Assembly (NCBI RefSeq): GCF_963576545.1
Contig: NW_026870560.1
Span: 498,501 to 562,500 of the forward strand
Length of the DNA stretch: 64,000 nt
Origin: Limanda limanda
Lineage: Eukaryota > Chordata > Actinopteri > Pleuronectiformes > Pleuronectidae
Direction: 5' to 3'
Below the pieces are notes generated by a model. It searched no databases, was not told the DNA's origin, and saw nothing but the letters and a program-made list of their open reading frames with translations. Made by a program: the position numbers and the translations under genes. Shown here piece by piece: positions 11,084 through 25,096 of this stretch (positions within the stretch are counted from its first letter, which is position 1; every line of letters starts with the position of its first letter).

Positions 11084-13977
11084 GTGGGGGTAGAGCCTAC
11101 TTGCAAGTCTCTCCGACCTTCACAAAAAAAGTTATTCAAGAATATCTCCTCAGATTTGGGGGAATTTCGTCGGTCGACCTCTTCCGAAGGTCGTACAAGC
11201 TCGGGGATGGTACCAATCGATCCGCAGGACCCAAATTAGTCCAGATGCAACCACTTTCCAAGTCTCTCCGACCTTCACAAAAAAAGTTATTCAAGAATAT
11301 CTCTTTCTCCTATGTGCTTTCATCCCTAACCCTAACCCTAACCCTTCCGAAAGTCGGAGAAGCTCAAGGATGGTACCGATCGATGCGCGCTACCCCATTT
11401 AGTGGGGGTAGAGCCTACTTGCAAGTCTCTCCGACCTTCACAAAAAAAGTTATTCAAGAATATCTCCTCAGATTTGGGGGAATTTCGTCGGTCGACCTCT
11501 TCCGAAGGTCGTACAAGCTCGGGGATGGTACCAATCGATCCGCAGGACCCAAATTAGTCCAGATGCAACCACTTTCCAAGTCTCTCCGACCTTCACAAAA
11601 AAAGTTATTCAAGAATATCTCTTTCTCCTATGTGCTTTCATCCCTAACCCTAACCCTAACCCTTCCGAAAGTCGGAGAAGCTCAAGGATGGTACCGATCG
11701 ATGCGCGCTACCCCATTTAGTGGGGGCAGAGCCTACTTGCAAGTCTCTCCGACCTTCACAAAAAAAGTTATTCAAGAATATCTCTTTCTCCTATTTGCTT
11801 TCATCCCTAACCCTAACCCTAACCCTTCCGAAAGTCGGAGAAGCTCAAGGATGGTACCGATCGATGCGCGCTACCCCATTTAGTGGGGGTAGAGCCAACT
11901 TGCAAGTCTCTCCGACCTTCACAAAAAAAGTTATTCAAGAATATCTCTTTCTCCTATGTGCTTTCATCCCTAACCCTAACCCTAACCCTTCCGAAAGTCG
12001 GAGAAGCTCAAGGATGGTACCGATCGATGCGCGCTACCCCATTTAGTGGGGGTAGAGCCTACTTGCAAGTCTCTCCGACCTTCACAAAAAAAGTTATTCA
12101 AGAATATCTCCTCAGATTTGGGGGAATTTCGTCGGTCGACCTCTTCCGAAGGTCGTACAAGCTCGGGGATGGTACCAATCGATCCGCAGGACCCAAATTA
12201 GTCCAGATGCAACCACTTTCCAAGTCTCTCCGACCTTCACAAAAAAAGTTATTCAAGAATATCTCTTTCTCCTATGTGCTTTCATCCCTAACCCTAACCC
12301 TAACCCTTCCGAAAGTCGGAGAAGCTCAAGGATGGTACCGATCGATGCGCGCTACCCCATTTAGTGGGGGTAGAGCCTACTTGCAAGTCTCTCCGACCTT
12401 CACCAAAAAAGTTATTCAAGAATATCTCTTTCTCCTATGTGCTTTCATCCCTAACCCTAACCCTAACCCTTCCGAAAGTCGGAGAAGCTCAAGGATGGTA
12501 CCGATCGATGCGCGCTACCCCATTTAGTGGGGGTAGAGCCTACTTGCAAGTCTCTCCGACCTTCACAAAAAAAGTTATTCAAGAATATCTCTTTCTCCTA
12601 TGTGCTTTCATCCCTAACCCTAACCCTAACCCTTCCGAAAGTCGGAGAAGCTCAAGGATGGTACCGATCGATGCGCGCTACCCCATTTAGTGGGGGTAGA
12701 GCCTACTTGCAAGTCTCTCCGACCTTCACAAAAAAAGTTATTCAAGAATATCTCTTTCTCCTATGTGCTTTCATCCCTAACCCTAACCCTAACCCTTCCG
12801 AAAGTCGGAGAAGCTCAAGGATGGTACCGATCGATGTGCGCTACCCCATTTAGTGGGGGTAGAGCCTACTTGCAAGTCTCTCCGACCTTCACAAAAAAAG
12901 TTATTCAAGAATATCTCCTCAGATTTGGGGGAATTTCGTCGGTCGACCTCTTCCGAAGGTCGTACAAGCTCGGGGATGGTACCAATCGATCCGCAGGACC
13001 CAAATTAGTCCAGATGCAACCACTTTCCAAGTCTCTCCGACCTTCACAAAAAAAGTTATTCAAGAATATCTCTTTCTCCTATGTGCTTTCATCCCTAACC
13101 CTAACCCTAACCCTTCCGAAAGTCGGAGAAGCTCAAGGATGGTACCGATCGATGCGCGCTACCCTATTTAGTGGGGGTAGAGCCTACTTGCAAGTCTCTC
13201 CGACCTTCACAAAAAAAGTTATTCAAGAATATCTCTTTCTCCTATGTGCTTTCATCCCTAACCCTAACCCTAACCCTTCCGAAAGTCGGAGAAGCTCAAG
13301 GATGGTACCGATCGATGCGCGCTACCCCATTTAGTGGGGGTAGAGCCTACTTGCAAGTCTCTCCGACCTTCACAAAAAAAGTTATTCAAGAATATCTCTT
13401 TCTCCTATGTGCTTTCATCCCTAACCCTAACCCTAACCCTTCCGAAAGTCGGAGAAGCTCAAGGATGGTACCGATCGATGTGCGCTACCCCATTTAGTGG
13501 GGGTAGAGCCTACTTGCAAGTCTCTCCGACCTTCACAAAAAAAGTTATTCAAGAATATCTCCTCAGATTTGGGGGAATTTCGTCGGTCGACCTCTTTCGA
13601 AGGTCGTACAAGCTCGGGGATGGTACCAATCGATCCGCAGGACCCAAATTAGTCCAGATGCAACCACTTTCCAAGTCTCTCCGACCTTCACAAAAAAAGT
13701 TATTCAAGAATATCTCTTTCTCCTATGTGCTTTCATCCCTAACCCTAACCCTAACCCTTCCGAAAGTCGGAGAAGCTCAAGGATGGTACCGATCGATGCG
13801 CGTTACCCTATTTAGTGGGGGTAAAGCCTACTTGCAAGTCTCTCCGACCTTCACAAAAAAAGTTATTCAAGAATATCTCTTTCTCCTATGTGCTTTCATC
13901 CCTAACCCTAACCCTAACCCTTCCGAAAGTCGGAGAAGCTCAAGGATGGTACCGATCGATGCGCGCTACCCCATTTA
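9315..13977 (+). repeat. 4663 bp higher-order repeat, copy 2 (29-mer, 21A+8B)
   Basis: This is the second tandem copy of the 29-mer. It is followed by about 480 bp that remain in phase (13978-14458) before the order breaks. Differences from copy 1 include loss of the AGAGCCAACTTG variant near 12537 and of the TGCATGTCTC variant near 13517, so the copies are not identical. Confidence 0.87.
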
Positions 13978-14947
13978 GTGGGGGTAGAGCCTACTTGCAA
14001 GTCTCTCCGACCTTCACAAAAAAAGTTATTCAAGAATATCTCTTTCTCCTATGTGCTTTCATCCCTAACCCTAACCCTAACCCTTCCGAAAGTCGGAGAA
14101 GCTCAAGGATGGTACCGATCGATGCGCGCTACCCCATTTAGTGGGGGTAGAGCCTACTTGCAAGTCTCTCCGACCTTCACAAAAAAAGTTATTCAAGAAT
14201 ATCTCCTCAGATTTGGGGGAATTTCGTCGGTCGACCTCTTCCGAAGGTCGTACAAGCTCGGGGATGGTACCAATCGATCCGCAGGACCCAAATTAGTCCA
14301 GATGCAACCACTTTCCAAGTCTCTCCGACCTTCACAAAAAAAGTTATTCAAGAATATCTCTTTCTCCTATGTGCTTTCATCCCTAACCCTAACCCTAACC
14401 CTTCCGAAAGTCGGAGAAGCTCAAGGATGGTACCGATCGATGCGCGCTACCCCATTTAGTGGGGGTAGAGCCTACTTGCAAGTCTCTCCGACCTTCAAAA
14501 AAAAAGTTATTCAAGAATATCTCTTTCTCCTATGTGCTTTCATCCCTAACCCTAACCCTAACCCTTCCGAAAGTCGGAGAAGCTCAAGGATGGTACCGAT
14601 CGATGCGCGCTACCCCATTTAGTGGGGGTAGAGCCTACTTGCAAGTCTCTCCGACCTTCACAAAAAAAGTTATTCAAGAATATCTCTTTCTCCTATGTGC
14701 TTTCATCCCTAACCCTAACCCTAACCCTTCCGAAAGTCGGAGAAGCTCAAGGATGGTACCGATCGATGCGCGCTACCCCATTTAGTGGGGGTAGAGCCTA
14801 CTTGCAAGTCTCTCCGACCTTCACAAAAAAAGTTATTCAAGAATATCTCTTTCTCCTATGTGCTTTCATCCCTAACCCTAACCCTAACCCTTCCGAAAGT
14901 CGGAGAAGCTCAAGGATGGTACCGATCGATGCGCGCAACCCCATTTA
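10758..14947 (+). repeat. 4190 bp block repeated at 16562-20751 (offset 5804)
   Basis: The A/B order is conserved for the whole 4190 bp. Shared markers include GGGGGCAGAGCC/CTATTTGC, AGAGCCAACTTG, TTCACCAAA (12403 and about 18206) and CTACCCTATTTAG (about 13160 and 18964). The right third differs: the GTAAAGCC haplotype near 13822 is replaced by a CTATTTGC/TACTGATC haplotype near 19690-19757. Confidence 0.8.
13008..14947 (+). repeat. Block repeated at 23809-25748 (offset 10801)
   Basis: A 1940 bp block shares order and markers: GCGCGTTACCCTATT with GGGGGTAAAGCC (about 13800 and 24601) and the A9 box variant TTCAAAAAA (about 14497 and 25298). The right copy carries an extra GTAAAGCC at about 24787, a neighbouring monomer, suggesting spread of that variant by one unit. 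Confidence 0.82.
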
Positions 14948-16561
14948 GTGGGGGTAGAGCCTACTTGCAAGTCTCTCCGACCTTCACAAAAAAAGTTATT
15001 CAAGAATATCTCTTTCTCCTATGTGCTTTCATCCCTAACCCTAACCCTAACCCTTCCGAAAGTCGGAGAAGCTCAAGGATGGTACCGATCGATGTGCGCT
15101 ACCCCATTTAGTGGGGGTAGAGCCTACTTGCAAGTCTCTCCGACCTTCACAAAAAAAGTTATTCAAGAATATCTCCTCAGATTTGGGGGAATTTCGTCGG
15201 TCGACCTCTTTCGAAGGTCGTACAAGCTCGGGGATGGTACCAATCGATCCGCAAGACCCAAATTAGTCCAGATGCAACCACTTTCCAAGTCTCTCCGACC
15301 TTCACAAAAAAAGTTATTCAAGAATATCTCTTTCTCCTATGTGCTTTCATCCCTAACCCTAACCCTAACCCTTCCGAAAGTCGGAGAAGCTCAAGGATGG
15401 TACCGATCGATGCGCGCTACCCCATTTAGTGGGGGCAGAGCCTACTTGCAAGTCTCTCCGACCTTCACAAAAAAAGTTATTCAAGAATATCTCTTTCTCC
15501 TATTTGCTTTCATCCCTAACCCTAACCCTAACCCTTCCGAAAGTCGGAGAAGCTCAAGGATGGTACTGATCGATGCGCGCTACCCCATTTAGTGGGGGTA
15601 GAGCCAACTTGCAAGTCTCTCCGACCTTCACAAAAAAAGTTATTCAAGAATATCTCTTTCTCCTATGTGCTTTCATCCCTAACCCTAACCCTAACCCTTC
15701 CGAAAGTCGGAGAAGCTCAAGGATGGTACCGATCGATGCGCGCTACCCCATTTAGTGGGGGTAGAGCCTACTTGCAAGTCTCTCCGACCTTCACAAAAAA
15801 AGTTATTCAAGAATATCTCCTCAGATTTGGGGGAATTTCGTCGGTCGACCTCTTCCGAAGGTCGTACAAGCTCGGGGATGGTACCAATCGATCCGCAGGA
15901 CCCAAATTAGTCCAGATGCAACCACTTTCCAAGTCTCTCCGACCTTCACAAAAAAAGTTATTCAAGAATATCTCTTTCTCCTATGTGCTTTCATCCCTAA
16001 CCCTAACCCTAACCCTTCCGAAAGTCGGAGAAGCTCAAGGATGGTACCGATCGATGCGCGCTACCCCATTTAGTGGGGGTAGAGCCTACTTGCAAGTCTC
16101 TCCGACCTTCACCAAAAAAGTTATTCAAGAATATCTCTTTCTCCTATGTGCTTTCATCCCTAACCCTAACCCTAACCCTTCCGAAAGTCGGAGAAGCTCA
16201 AGGATGGTACCGATCGATGCGCGCTACCCCATTTAGTGGGGGTAGAGCCTACTTGCAAGTCTCTCCGACCTTCACAAAAAAAGTTATTCAAGAATATCTC
16301 TTTCTCCTATGTGCTTTCATCCCTAACCCTAACCCTAACCCTTCCGAAAGTCGGAGAAGCTCAAGGATGGTACCGATCGATGCGCGCTACCCCATTTAGT
16401 GGGGGTAGAGCCTACTTGCAAGTCTCTCCGACCTTCACAAAAAAAGTTATTCAAGAATATCTCTTTCTCCTATGTGCTTTCATCCCTAACCCTAACCCTA
16501 ACCCTTCCGAAAGTCGGAGAAGCTCAAGGATGGTACCGATCGATGCGCGCTACCCCATTTA
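14785..16561 (+). repeat. Block repeated at 18975-20751 (offset 4190)
   Basis: A 1777 bp stretch keeps its A/B order at a 4190 bp offset (20x163 + 6x155). Shared markers are CTTTCGAAGG, GCAAGACCC, GGGGGCAGAGCC/CTATTTGC, TACTGATC, AGAGCCAACTTG and TTCACCAAA, in the same order. Confidence 0.82.
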
Positions 16562-19500
16562 GTGGGGGTAGAGCCTACTTGCAAGTCTCTCCGACCTTCA
16601 CAAAAAAAGTTATTCAAGAATATCTCTTTCTCCTATGTGCTTTCATCCCTAACCCTAACCCTAACCCTTCCGAAAGTCGGAGAAGCTCAAGGATGGTACC
16701 GATCGATGCGCGCTACCCCATTTAGTGGGGGTAGAGCCTACTTGCAAGTCTCTCCGACCTTCACAAAAAAAGTTATTCAAGAATATCTCTTTCTCCTATG
16801 TGCTTTCATCCCTAACCCTAACCCTAACCCTTCCGAAAGTCGGAGAAGCTCAAGGATGGTACCGATCGATGCGCGCAACCCCATTTAGTGGGGGTAGAGC
16901 CTACTTGCAAGTCTCTCCGACCTTCACAAAAAAAGTTATTCAAGAATATCTCCTCAGATTTGGGGGAATTTCGTCGGTCGACCTCTTCCGAAGGTCGTAC
17001 AAGCTCGGGGATGGTACCAATCGATCCGCAGGACCCAAAATAGTCCAGATGCAACCACTTTCCAAGTCTCTCCGACCTTCACAAAAAAAGTTATTCAAGA
17101 ATATCTCTTTCTCCTATGTGCTTTCATCCCTAACCCTAACCCTAACCCTTCCGAAAGTCGGAGAAGCTCAAGGATGGTACCGATCGATGCGCGCTACCCC
17201 ATTTAGTGGGGGTAGAGCCTACTTGCAAGTCTCTCCGACCTTCACAAAAAAAGTTATTCAAGAATATCTCCTCAGATTTGGGGGAATTTCGTCGGTCGAC
17301 CTCTTCCGAAGGTCGTACAAGCTCGGGGATGGTACCAATCGATCCGCAGGACCCAAATTAGTCCAGATGCAACCACTTTCCAAGTCTCTCCGACCTTCAC
17401 AAAAAAAGTTATTCAAGAATATCTCTTTCTCCTATGTGCTTTCATCCCTAACCCTAACCCTAACCCTTCCGAAAGTCGGAGAAGCTCAAGGATGGTACCG
17501 ATCGATGCGCGCTACCCCATTTAGTGGGGGCAGAGCCTACTTGCAAGTCTCTCCGACCTTCACAAAAAAAGTTATTCAAGAATATCTCTTTCTCCTATTT
17601 GCTTTCATCCCTAACCCTAACCCTAACCCTTCCGAAAGTCGGAGAAGCTCAAGGATGGTACCGATCGATGCGCGCTACCCCATTTAGTGGGGGTAGAGCC
17701 AACTTGCAAGTCTCTCCGACCTTCACAAAAAAAGTTATTCAAGAATATCTCTTTCTCCTATGTGCTTTCATCCCTAACCCTAACCCTAACCCTTCCGAAA
17801 GTCGGAGAAGCTCAAGGATGGTACCGATCGATGCGCGCTACCCCATTTAGTGGGGGTAGAGCCTACTTGCAAGTCTCTCCGACCTTCACAAAAAAAGTTA
17901 TTCAAGAATATCTCCTCAGATTTGGGGGAATTTCGTCGGTCGACCTCTTCCGAAGGTCGTACAAGCTCGGGGATGGTACCAATCGATCCGCAGGACCCAA
18001 ATTAGTCCAGATGCAACCACTTTCCAAGTCTCTCCGACCTTCACAAAAAAAGTTATTCAAGAATATCTCTTTCTCCTATGTGCTTTCATCCCTAACCCTA
18101 ACCCTAACCCTTCCGAAAGTCGGAGAAGCTCAAGGATGGTACCGATCGATGCGCGCTACCCCATTTAGTGGGGGTAGAGCCTACTTGCAAGTCTCTCCGA
18201 CCTTCACCAAAAAAGTTATTCAAGAATATCTCTTTCTCCTATGTGCTTTCATCCCTAACCCTAACCCTAACCCTTCCGAAAGTCGGAGAAGCTCAAGGAT
18301 GGTACCGATCGATGCGCGCTACCCCATTTAGTGGGGGTAGAGCCTACTTGCAAGTCTCTCCGACCTTCACAAAAAAAGTTATTCAAGAATATCTCTTTCT
18401 CCTATGTGCTTTCATCCCTAACCCTAACCCTAACCCTTCCGAAAGTCGGAGAAGCTCAAGGATGGTACCGATCGATGCGCGCTACCCCATTTAGTGGGGG
18501 TAGAGCCTACTTGCAAGTCTCTCCGACCTTCACAAAAAAAGTTATTCAAGAATATCTCTTTCTCCTATGTGCTTTCATCCCTAACCCTAACCCTAACCCT
18601 TCCGAAAGTCGGAGAAGCTCAAGGATGGTACCGATCGATGTGCGCTACCCCATTTAGTGGGGGTAGAGCCTACTTGCAAGTCTCTCCGACCTTCACAAAA
18701 AAAGTTATTCAAGAATATCTCCTCAGATTTGGGGGAATTTCGTCGGTCGACCTCTTCCGAAGGTCGTACAAGCTCGGGGATGGTAACAATCGATCCGCAG
18801 GACCCAAATTAGTCCAGATGCAACCACTTTCCAAGTCTCTCCGACCTTCACAAAAAAAGTTATTCAAGAATATCTCTTTCTCCTATGTGCTTTCATCCCT
18901 AACCCTAACCCTAACCCTTCCGAAAGTCGGAGAAGCTCAAGGATGGTACCGATCGATGCGCGCTACCCTATTTAGTGGGGGTAGAGCCTACTTGCAAGTC
19001 TCTCCGACCTTCACAAAAAAAGTTATTCAAGAATATCTCTTTCTCCTATGTGCTTTCATCCCTAACCCTAACCCTAACCCTTCCGAAAGTCGGAGAAGCT
19101 CAAGGATGGTACCGATCGATGCGCGCTACCCCATTTAGTGGGGGTAGAGCCTACTTGCAAGTCTCTCCGACCTTCACAAAAAAAGTTATTCAAGAATATC
19201 TCTTTCTCCTATGTGCTTTCATCCCTAACCCTAACCCTAACCCTTCCGAAAGTCGGAGAAGCTCAAGGATGGTACCGATCGATGTGCGCTACCCCATTTA
19301 GTGGGGGTAGAGCCTACTTGCAAGTCTCTCCGACCTTCACAAAAAAAGTTATTCAAGAATATCTCCTCAGATTTGGGGGAATTTCGTCGGTCGACCTCTT
19401 TCGAAGGTCGTACAAGCTCGGGGATGGTACCAATCGATCCGCAAGACCCAAATTAGTCCAGATGCAACCACTTTCCAAGTCTCTCCGACCTTCACAAAAA

Positions 19501-19944
19501 AAGTTATTCAAGAATATCTCTTTCTCCTATGTGCTTTCATCCCTAACCCTAACCCTAACCCTTCCGAAAGTCGGAGAAGCTCAAGGATGGTACCGATCGA
19601 TGCGCGCTACCCCATTTAGTGGGGGCAGAGCCTACTTGCAAGTCTCTCCGACCTTCACAAAAAAAGTTATTCAAGAATATCTCTTTCTCCTATTTGCTTT
19701 CATCCCTAACCCTAACCCTAACCCTTCCGAAAGTCGGAGAAGCTCAAGGATGGTACTGATCGATGCGCGCTACCCCATTTAGTGGGGGTAGAGCCAACTT
19801 GCAAGTCTCTCCGACCTTCACAAAAAAAGTTATTCAAGAATATCTCTTTCTCCTATGTGCTTTCATCCCTAACCCTAACCCTAACCCTTCCGAAAGTCGG
19901 AGAAGCTCAAGGATGGTACCGATCGATGCGCGCTACCCCATTTA
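16236..19944 (+). repeat. Block repeated at 25097-28799 (offset 8861, later 8855)
   Basis: The A/B order is conserved for about 3.7 kb. Both copies hold the rare B variant CCCAAAATAGTCC (about 17034 and 25895), which is the only reason a spurious minus-strand reading frame appears at these two places. The offset falls by 6 bp after a hexamer loss at 27440. Confidence 0.83.
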
Positions 19945-20751
19945 GTGGGGGTAGAGCCTACTTGCAAGTCTCTCCGACCTTCACAAAAAAAGTTATTCAA
20001 GAATATCTCCTCAGATTTGGGGGAATTTCGTCGGTCGACCTCTTCCGAAGGTCGTACAAGCTCGGGGATGGTACCAATCGATCCGCAGGACCCAAATTAG
20101 TCCAGATGCAACCACTTTCCAAGTCTCTCCGACCTTCACAAAAAAAGTTATTCAAGAATATCTCTTTCTCCTATGTGCTTTCATCCCTAACCCTAACCCT
20201 AACCCTTCCGAAAGTCGGAGAAGCTCAAGGATGGTACCGATCGATGCGCGCTACCCCATTTAGTGGGGGTAGAGCCTACTTGCAAGTCTCTCCGACCTTC
20301 ACCAAAAAAGTTATTCAAGAATATCTCTTTCTCCTATGTGCTTTCATCCCTAACCCTAACCCTAACCCTTCCGAAAGTCGGAGAAGCTCAAGGATGGTAC
20401 CGATCGATGCGCGCTACCCCATTTAGTGGGGGTAGAGCCTACTTGCAAGTCTCTCCGACCTTCACAAAAAAAGTTATTCAAGAATATCTCTTTCTCCTAT
20501 GTGCTTTCATCCCTAACCCTAACCCTAACCCTTCCGAAAGTCGGAGAAGCTCAAGGATGGTACCGATCGATGCGCGCTACCCCATTTAGTGGGGGTAGAG
20601 CCTACTTGCAAGTCTCTCCGACCTTCACAAAAAAAGTTATTCAAGAATATCTCTTTCTCCTATGTGCTTTCATCCCTAACCCTAACCCTAACCCTTCCGA
20701 AAGTCGGAGAAGCTCAAGGATGGTACCGATCGATGCGCGCTACCCCATTTA
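16562..20751 (+). repeat. Partner of the 10758-14947 block (offset 5804)
   Basis: This block matches 10758-14947 in A/B order. Its 18975-20751 part also matches 14785-16561 at an offset of 4190 bp, sharing the B variant GCAAGACCC (about 15252 and 19442) and TACTGATC (about 15566 and 19756). One block having two different best partners shows a mosaic history. Confidence 0.8.
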
Positions 20752-21550
20752 GTGGGGGTAGAGCCTACTTGCAAGTCTCTCCGACCTTCACAAAAAAAGT
20801 TATTCAAGAATATCTCCTCAGATTTGGGGGAATTTCGTCGGTCGACCTCTTCCGAAGGTCGTACAAGCTCGGGGATGGTAACAATCGATCCGCAGGACCC
20901 AAATTAGTCCAGATGCAACCACTTTCCAAGTCTCTCCGACCTTCACAAAAAAAGTTATTCAAGAATATCTCTTTCTCCTATGTGCTTTCATCCCTAACCC
21001 TAACCCTAACCCTTCCGAAAGTCGGAGAAGCTCAAGGATGGTACCGATCGATGCGCGCTACCCTATTTAGTGGGGGTAGAGCCTACTTGCAAGTCTCTCC
21101 GACCTTCACAAAAAAAGTTATTCAAGAATATCTCTTTCTCCTATGTGCTTTCATCCCTAACCCTAACCCTAACCCTTCCGAAAGTCGGAGAAGCTCAAGG
21201 ATGGTACCGATCGATGCGCGCTACCCCATTTAGTGGGGGTAGAGCCTACTTGCAAGTCTCTCCGACCTTCACAAAAAAAGTTATTCAAGAATATCTCTTT
21301 CTCCTATGTGCTTTCATCCCTAACCCTAACCCTAACCCTTCCGAAAGTCGGAGAAGCTCAAGGATGGTACCGATCGATGTGCGCTACCCCATTTAGTGGG
21401 GGTAGAGCCTACTTGCAAGTCTCTCCGACCTTCACAAAAAAAGTTATTCAAGAATATCTCCTCAGATTTGGGGGAATTTCGTCGGTCGACCTCTTTCGAA
21501 GGTCGTACAAGCTCGGGGATGGTACCAATCGATCCGCAAGACCCAAATTA

Positions 21551-23971
21551 GTCCAGATGCAACCACTTTCCAAGTCTCTCCGACCTTCACAAAAAAAGTT
21601 ATTCAAGAATATCTCTTTCTCCTATGTGCTTTCATCCCTAACCCTAACCCTAACCCTTCCGAAAGTCGGAGAAGCTCAAGGATGGTACCAATCGATGCGC
21701 GCTACCCTATTTAGTGGGGGTAGAGCCTACTTGCAAGTCTCTCCGACCTTCACAAAAAAAGTTATTCAAGAATATCTCTTTCTCCTATGTGCTTTCATCC
21801 CTAACCCTAACCCTAACCCTTCCGAAAGTCGGAGAAGCTCAAGGATGGTACCGATCGATGCGCGCTACCCCATTTAGTGGGGGTAGAGCCAACTTGCAAG
21901 TCTCTCCGACCTTCACAAAAAAAGTTATTCAAGAATATCTCCTCAGATTTGGGGGAATTTCGTCGGTCGACCTCTTCCGAAGGTCGTACAAGCTCGGGGA
22001 TGGTACCAATCGATCCGCAGGACCCAAATTAGTCCAGATGCAACCACTTTCCAAGTCTCTCCGACCTTCACAAAAAAAGTTATTCAAGAATATCTCTTTC
22101 TCCTATGTGCTTTCATCCCTAACCCTAACCCTAACCCTTCCGAAAGTCGGAGAAGCTCAAGGATGGTACCGATCGATGCGCGCTACCCCATTTAGTGGGG
22201 GTAGAGCCTACTTGCAAGTCTCTCCGACCTTCACAAAAAAAGTTATTCAAGAATATCTCTTTCTCCTATGTGCTTTCATCCCTAACCCTAACCCTAACCC
22301 TTCCGAAAGTCGGAGAAGCTCAAGGATGGTACCGATCGATGCGCGCTACCCCATTTAGTGGGGGTAGAGCCTACTTGCAAGTCTCTCCGACCTTCACAAA
22401 AAAAGTTATTCAAGAATATCTCTTTCTCCTATGTGCTTTCATCCCTAACCCTAACCCTAACCCTTCCGAAAGTCGGAGAAGCTCAAGGATGGTACCGATC
22501 GATGCGCGCTACCCCATTTAGTGGGGGTAGAGCCTACTTGCAAGTCTCTCCGACCTTCACAAAAAAAGTTATTCAAGAATATCTCTTTCTCCTATGTGCT
22601 TTCATCCCTAACCCTAACCCTAACCCTTCCGAAAGTCGGAGAAGCTCAAGGATGGTACCGATCGATGCGCGCTACCCCATTTAGTGGGGGTAGAGCCTAC
22701 TTGCAAGTCTCTCCGACCTTCACAAAAAAAGTTATTCAAGAATATCTCTTTCTCCTATGTGCTTTCATCCCTAACCCTAACCCTAACCCTTCCGAAAGTC
22801 GGAGAAGCTCAAGGATGGTACCGATCGATGCGCGCAACCCCATTTAGTGGGGGTAGAGCCTACTTGCAAGTCTCTCCGACCTTCACAAAAAAAGTAATTC
22901 AAGAATATCTCCTCAGATTTGGGGGAATTTCGTCGGTCGACCTCTTCCGAAGGTCGTACAAGCTCGGGGATAGTACCAATCGATCCGCAGGACCCAAATT
23001 AGTCCAGATGCAACCACTTTCCAAGTCTCTCCGACCTTCACAAAAAAAGTTATTCAAGAATATCTCTTTCTCCTATGTGCTTTCATCCCTAACCCTAACC
23101 CTAACCCTTCCGAAAGTCGGAGAAGCTCAAGGATGGTACCGATCGATGCGCGCTACCCCATTTAGTGGGGGCAGAGCCTACTTGCAAGTCTCTCCGACCT
23201 TCACAAAAAAAGTTATTCAAGAATATCTCTTTCTCCTATTTGCTTTCATCCCTAACCCTAACCCTAACCCTTCCGAAAGTCGGAGAAGCTCAAGGATGGT
23301 ACTGATCGATGCGCGCTACCCCATTTAGTGGGGGTAGAGCCAACTTGCAAGTCTCTCCGACCTTCACAAAAAAAGTTATTCAAGAATATCTCTTTCTCCT
23401 ATGTGCTTTCATCCCTAACCCTAACCCTAACCCTTCCGAAAGTCGGAGAAGCTCAAGGATGGTACCGATCGATGCGCGCTACCCCATTTAGTGGGGGTAG
23501 AGCCTACTTGCAAGTCTCTCCGACCTTCACAAAAAAAGTTATTCAAGAATATCTCCTCAGATTTGGGGGAATTTCGTCGGTCGACCTCTTCCGAAGGTCG
23601 TACAAGCTCGGGGATGGTACCAATCGATCCGCAGGACCCAAATTAGTCCAGATGCAACCACTTTCCAAGTCTCTCCGACCTTCACAAAAAAAGTTATTCA
23701 AGAATATCTCTTTCTCCTATGTGCTTTCATCCCTAACCCTAACCCTAACCCTTCCGAAAGTCGGAGAAGCTCAAGGATGGTACCGATCGATGCGCGCTAC
23801 CCCATTTAGTGGGGGTAGAGCCTACTTGCAAGTCTCTCCGACCTTCACCAAAAAAGTTATTCAAGAATATCTCTTTCTCCTATGTGCTTTCATCCCTAAC
23901 CCTAACCCTAACCCTTCCGAAAGTCGGAGAAGCTCAAGGATGGTACCGATCGATGCGCGCTACCCCATTTA
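21551..23971 (+). repeat. Block repeated at 27830-30250 (offset 6279)
   Basis: The order is conserved for 2421 bp. Shared markers include AGAGCCAACTTG (about 21888 and 28167), the B variant GGGGATAGTACC (about 22972 and 29251) and TACTGATC (about 23302 and 29581). The left copy has CTATTTGC where the right has CTATGTGC. Confidence 0.82.
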
Positions 23972-25096
23972 GTGGGGGTAGAGCCTACTTGCAAGTCTCT
24001 CCGACCTTCACAAAAAAAGTTATTCAAGAATATCTCTTTCTCCTATGTGCTTTCATCCCTAACCCTAACCCTAACCCTTCCGAAAGTCGGAGAAGCTCAA
24101 GGATGGTACCGATCGATGCGCGCTACCCCATTTAGTGGGGGTAGAGCCTACTTGCAAGTCTCTCCGACCTTCACAAAAAAAGTTATTCAAGAATATCTCT
24201 TTCTCCTATGTGCTTTCATCCCTAACCCTAACCCTAACCCTTCCGAAAGTCGGAGAAGCTCAAGGATGGTACCGATCGATGTGCGCTACCCCATTTAGTG
24301 GGGGTAGAGCCTACTTGCAAGTCTCTCCGACCTTCACAAAAAAAGTTATTCAAGAATATCTCCTCAGATTTGGGGGAATTTCGTCGGTCGACCTCTTTCG
24401 AAGGTCGTACAAGCTCGGGGATGGTACCAATCGATCCGCAGGACCCAAATTAGTCCAGATGCAACCACTTTCCAAGTCTCTCCGACCTTCACAAAAAAAG
24501 TTATTCAAGAATATCTCTTTCTCCTATGTGCTTTCATCCCTAACCCTAACCCTAACCCTTCCGAAAGTCGGAGAAGCTCAAGGATGGTACCGATCGATGC
24601 GCGTTACCCTATTTAGTGGGGGTAAAGCCTACTTGCAAGTCTCTCCGACCTTCACAAAAAAAGTTATTCAAGAATATCTCTTTCTCCTATGTGCTTTCAT
24701 CCCTAACCCTAACCCTAACCCTTCCGAAAGTCGGAGAAGCTCAAGGATGGTACCGATCGATGCGCGCTACCCCATTTAGTGGGGGTAAAGCCTACTTGCA
24801 AGTCTCTCCGACCTTCACAAAAAAAGTTATTCAAGAATATCTCTTTCTCCTATGTGCTTTCATCCCTAACCCTAACCCTAACCCTTCCGAAAGTCGGAGA
24901 AGCTCAAGGATGGTACCGATCGATGCGCGCTACCCCATTTAGTGGGGGTAGAGCCTACTTGCAAGTCTCTCCGACCTTCACAAAAAAAGTTATTCAAGAA
25001 TATCTCCTCAGATTTGGGGGAATTTCGTCGGTCGACCTCTTCCGAAGGTCGTACAAGCTCGGGGATGGTACCAATCGATCCGCAGGACCCAAATTA

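Noticed and set aside
16824..17054. Minus-strand 76-codon frame here and its twin at 25685-25915
   Set aside because: It appears only because one B variant (CCCAAAATAGTCC for CCCAAATTAGTCC) removes a minus-strand stop. The two places are copies of one block.
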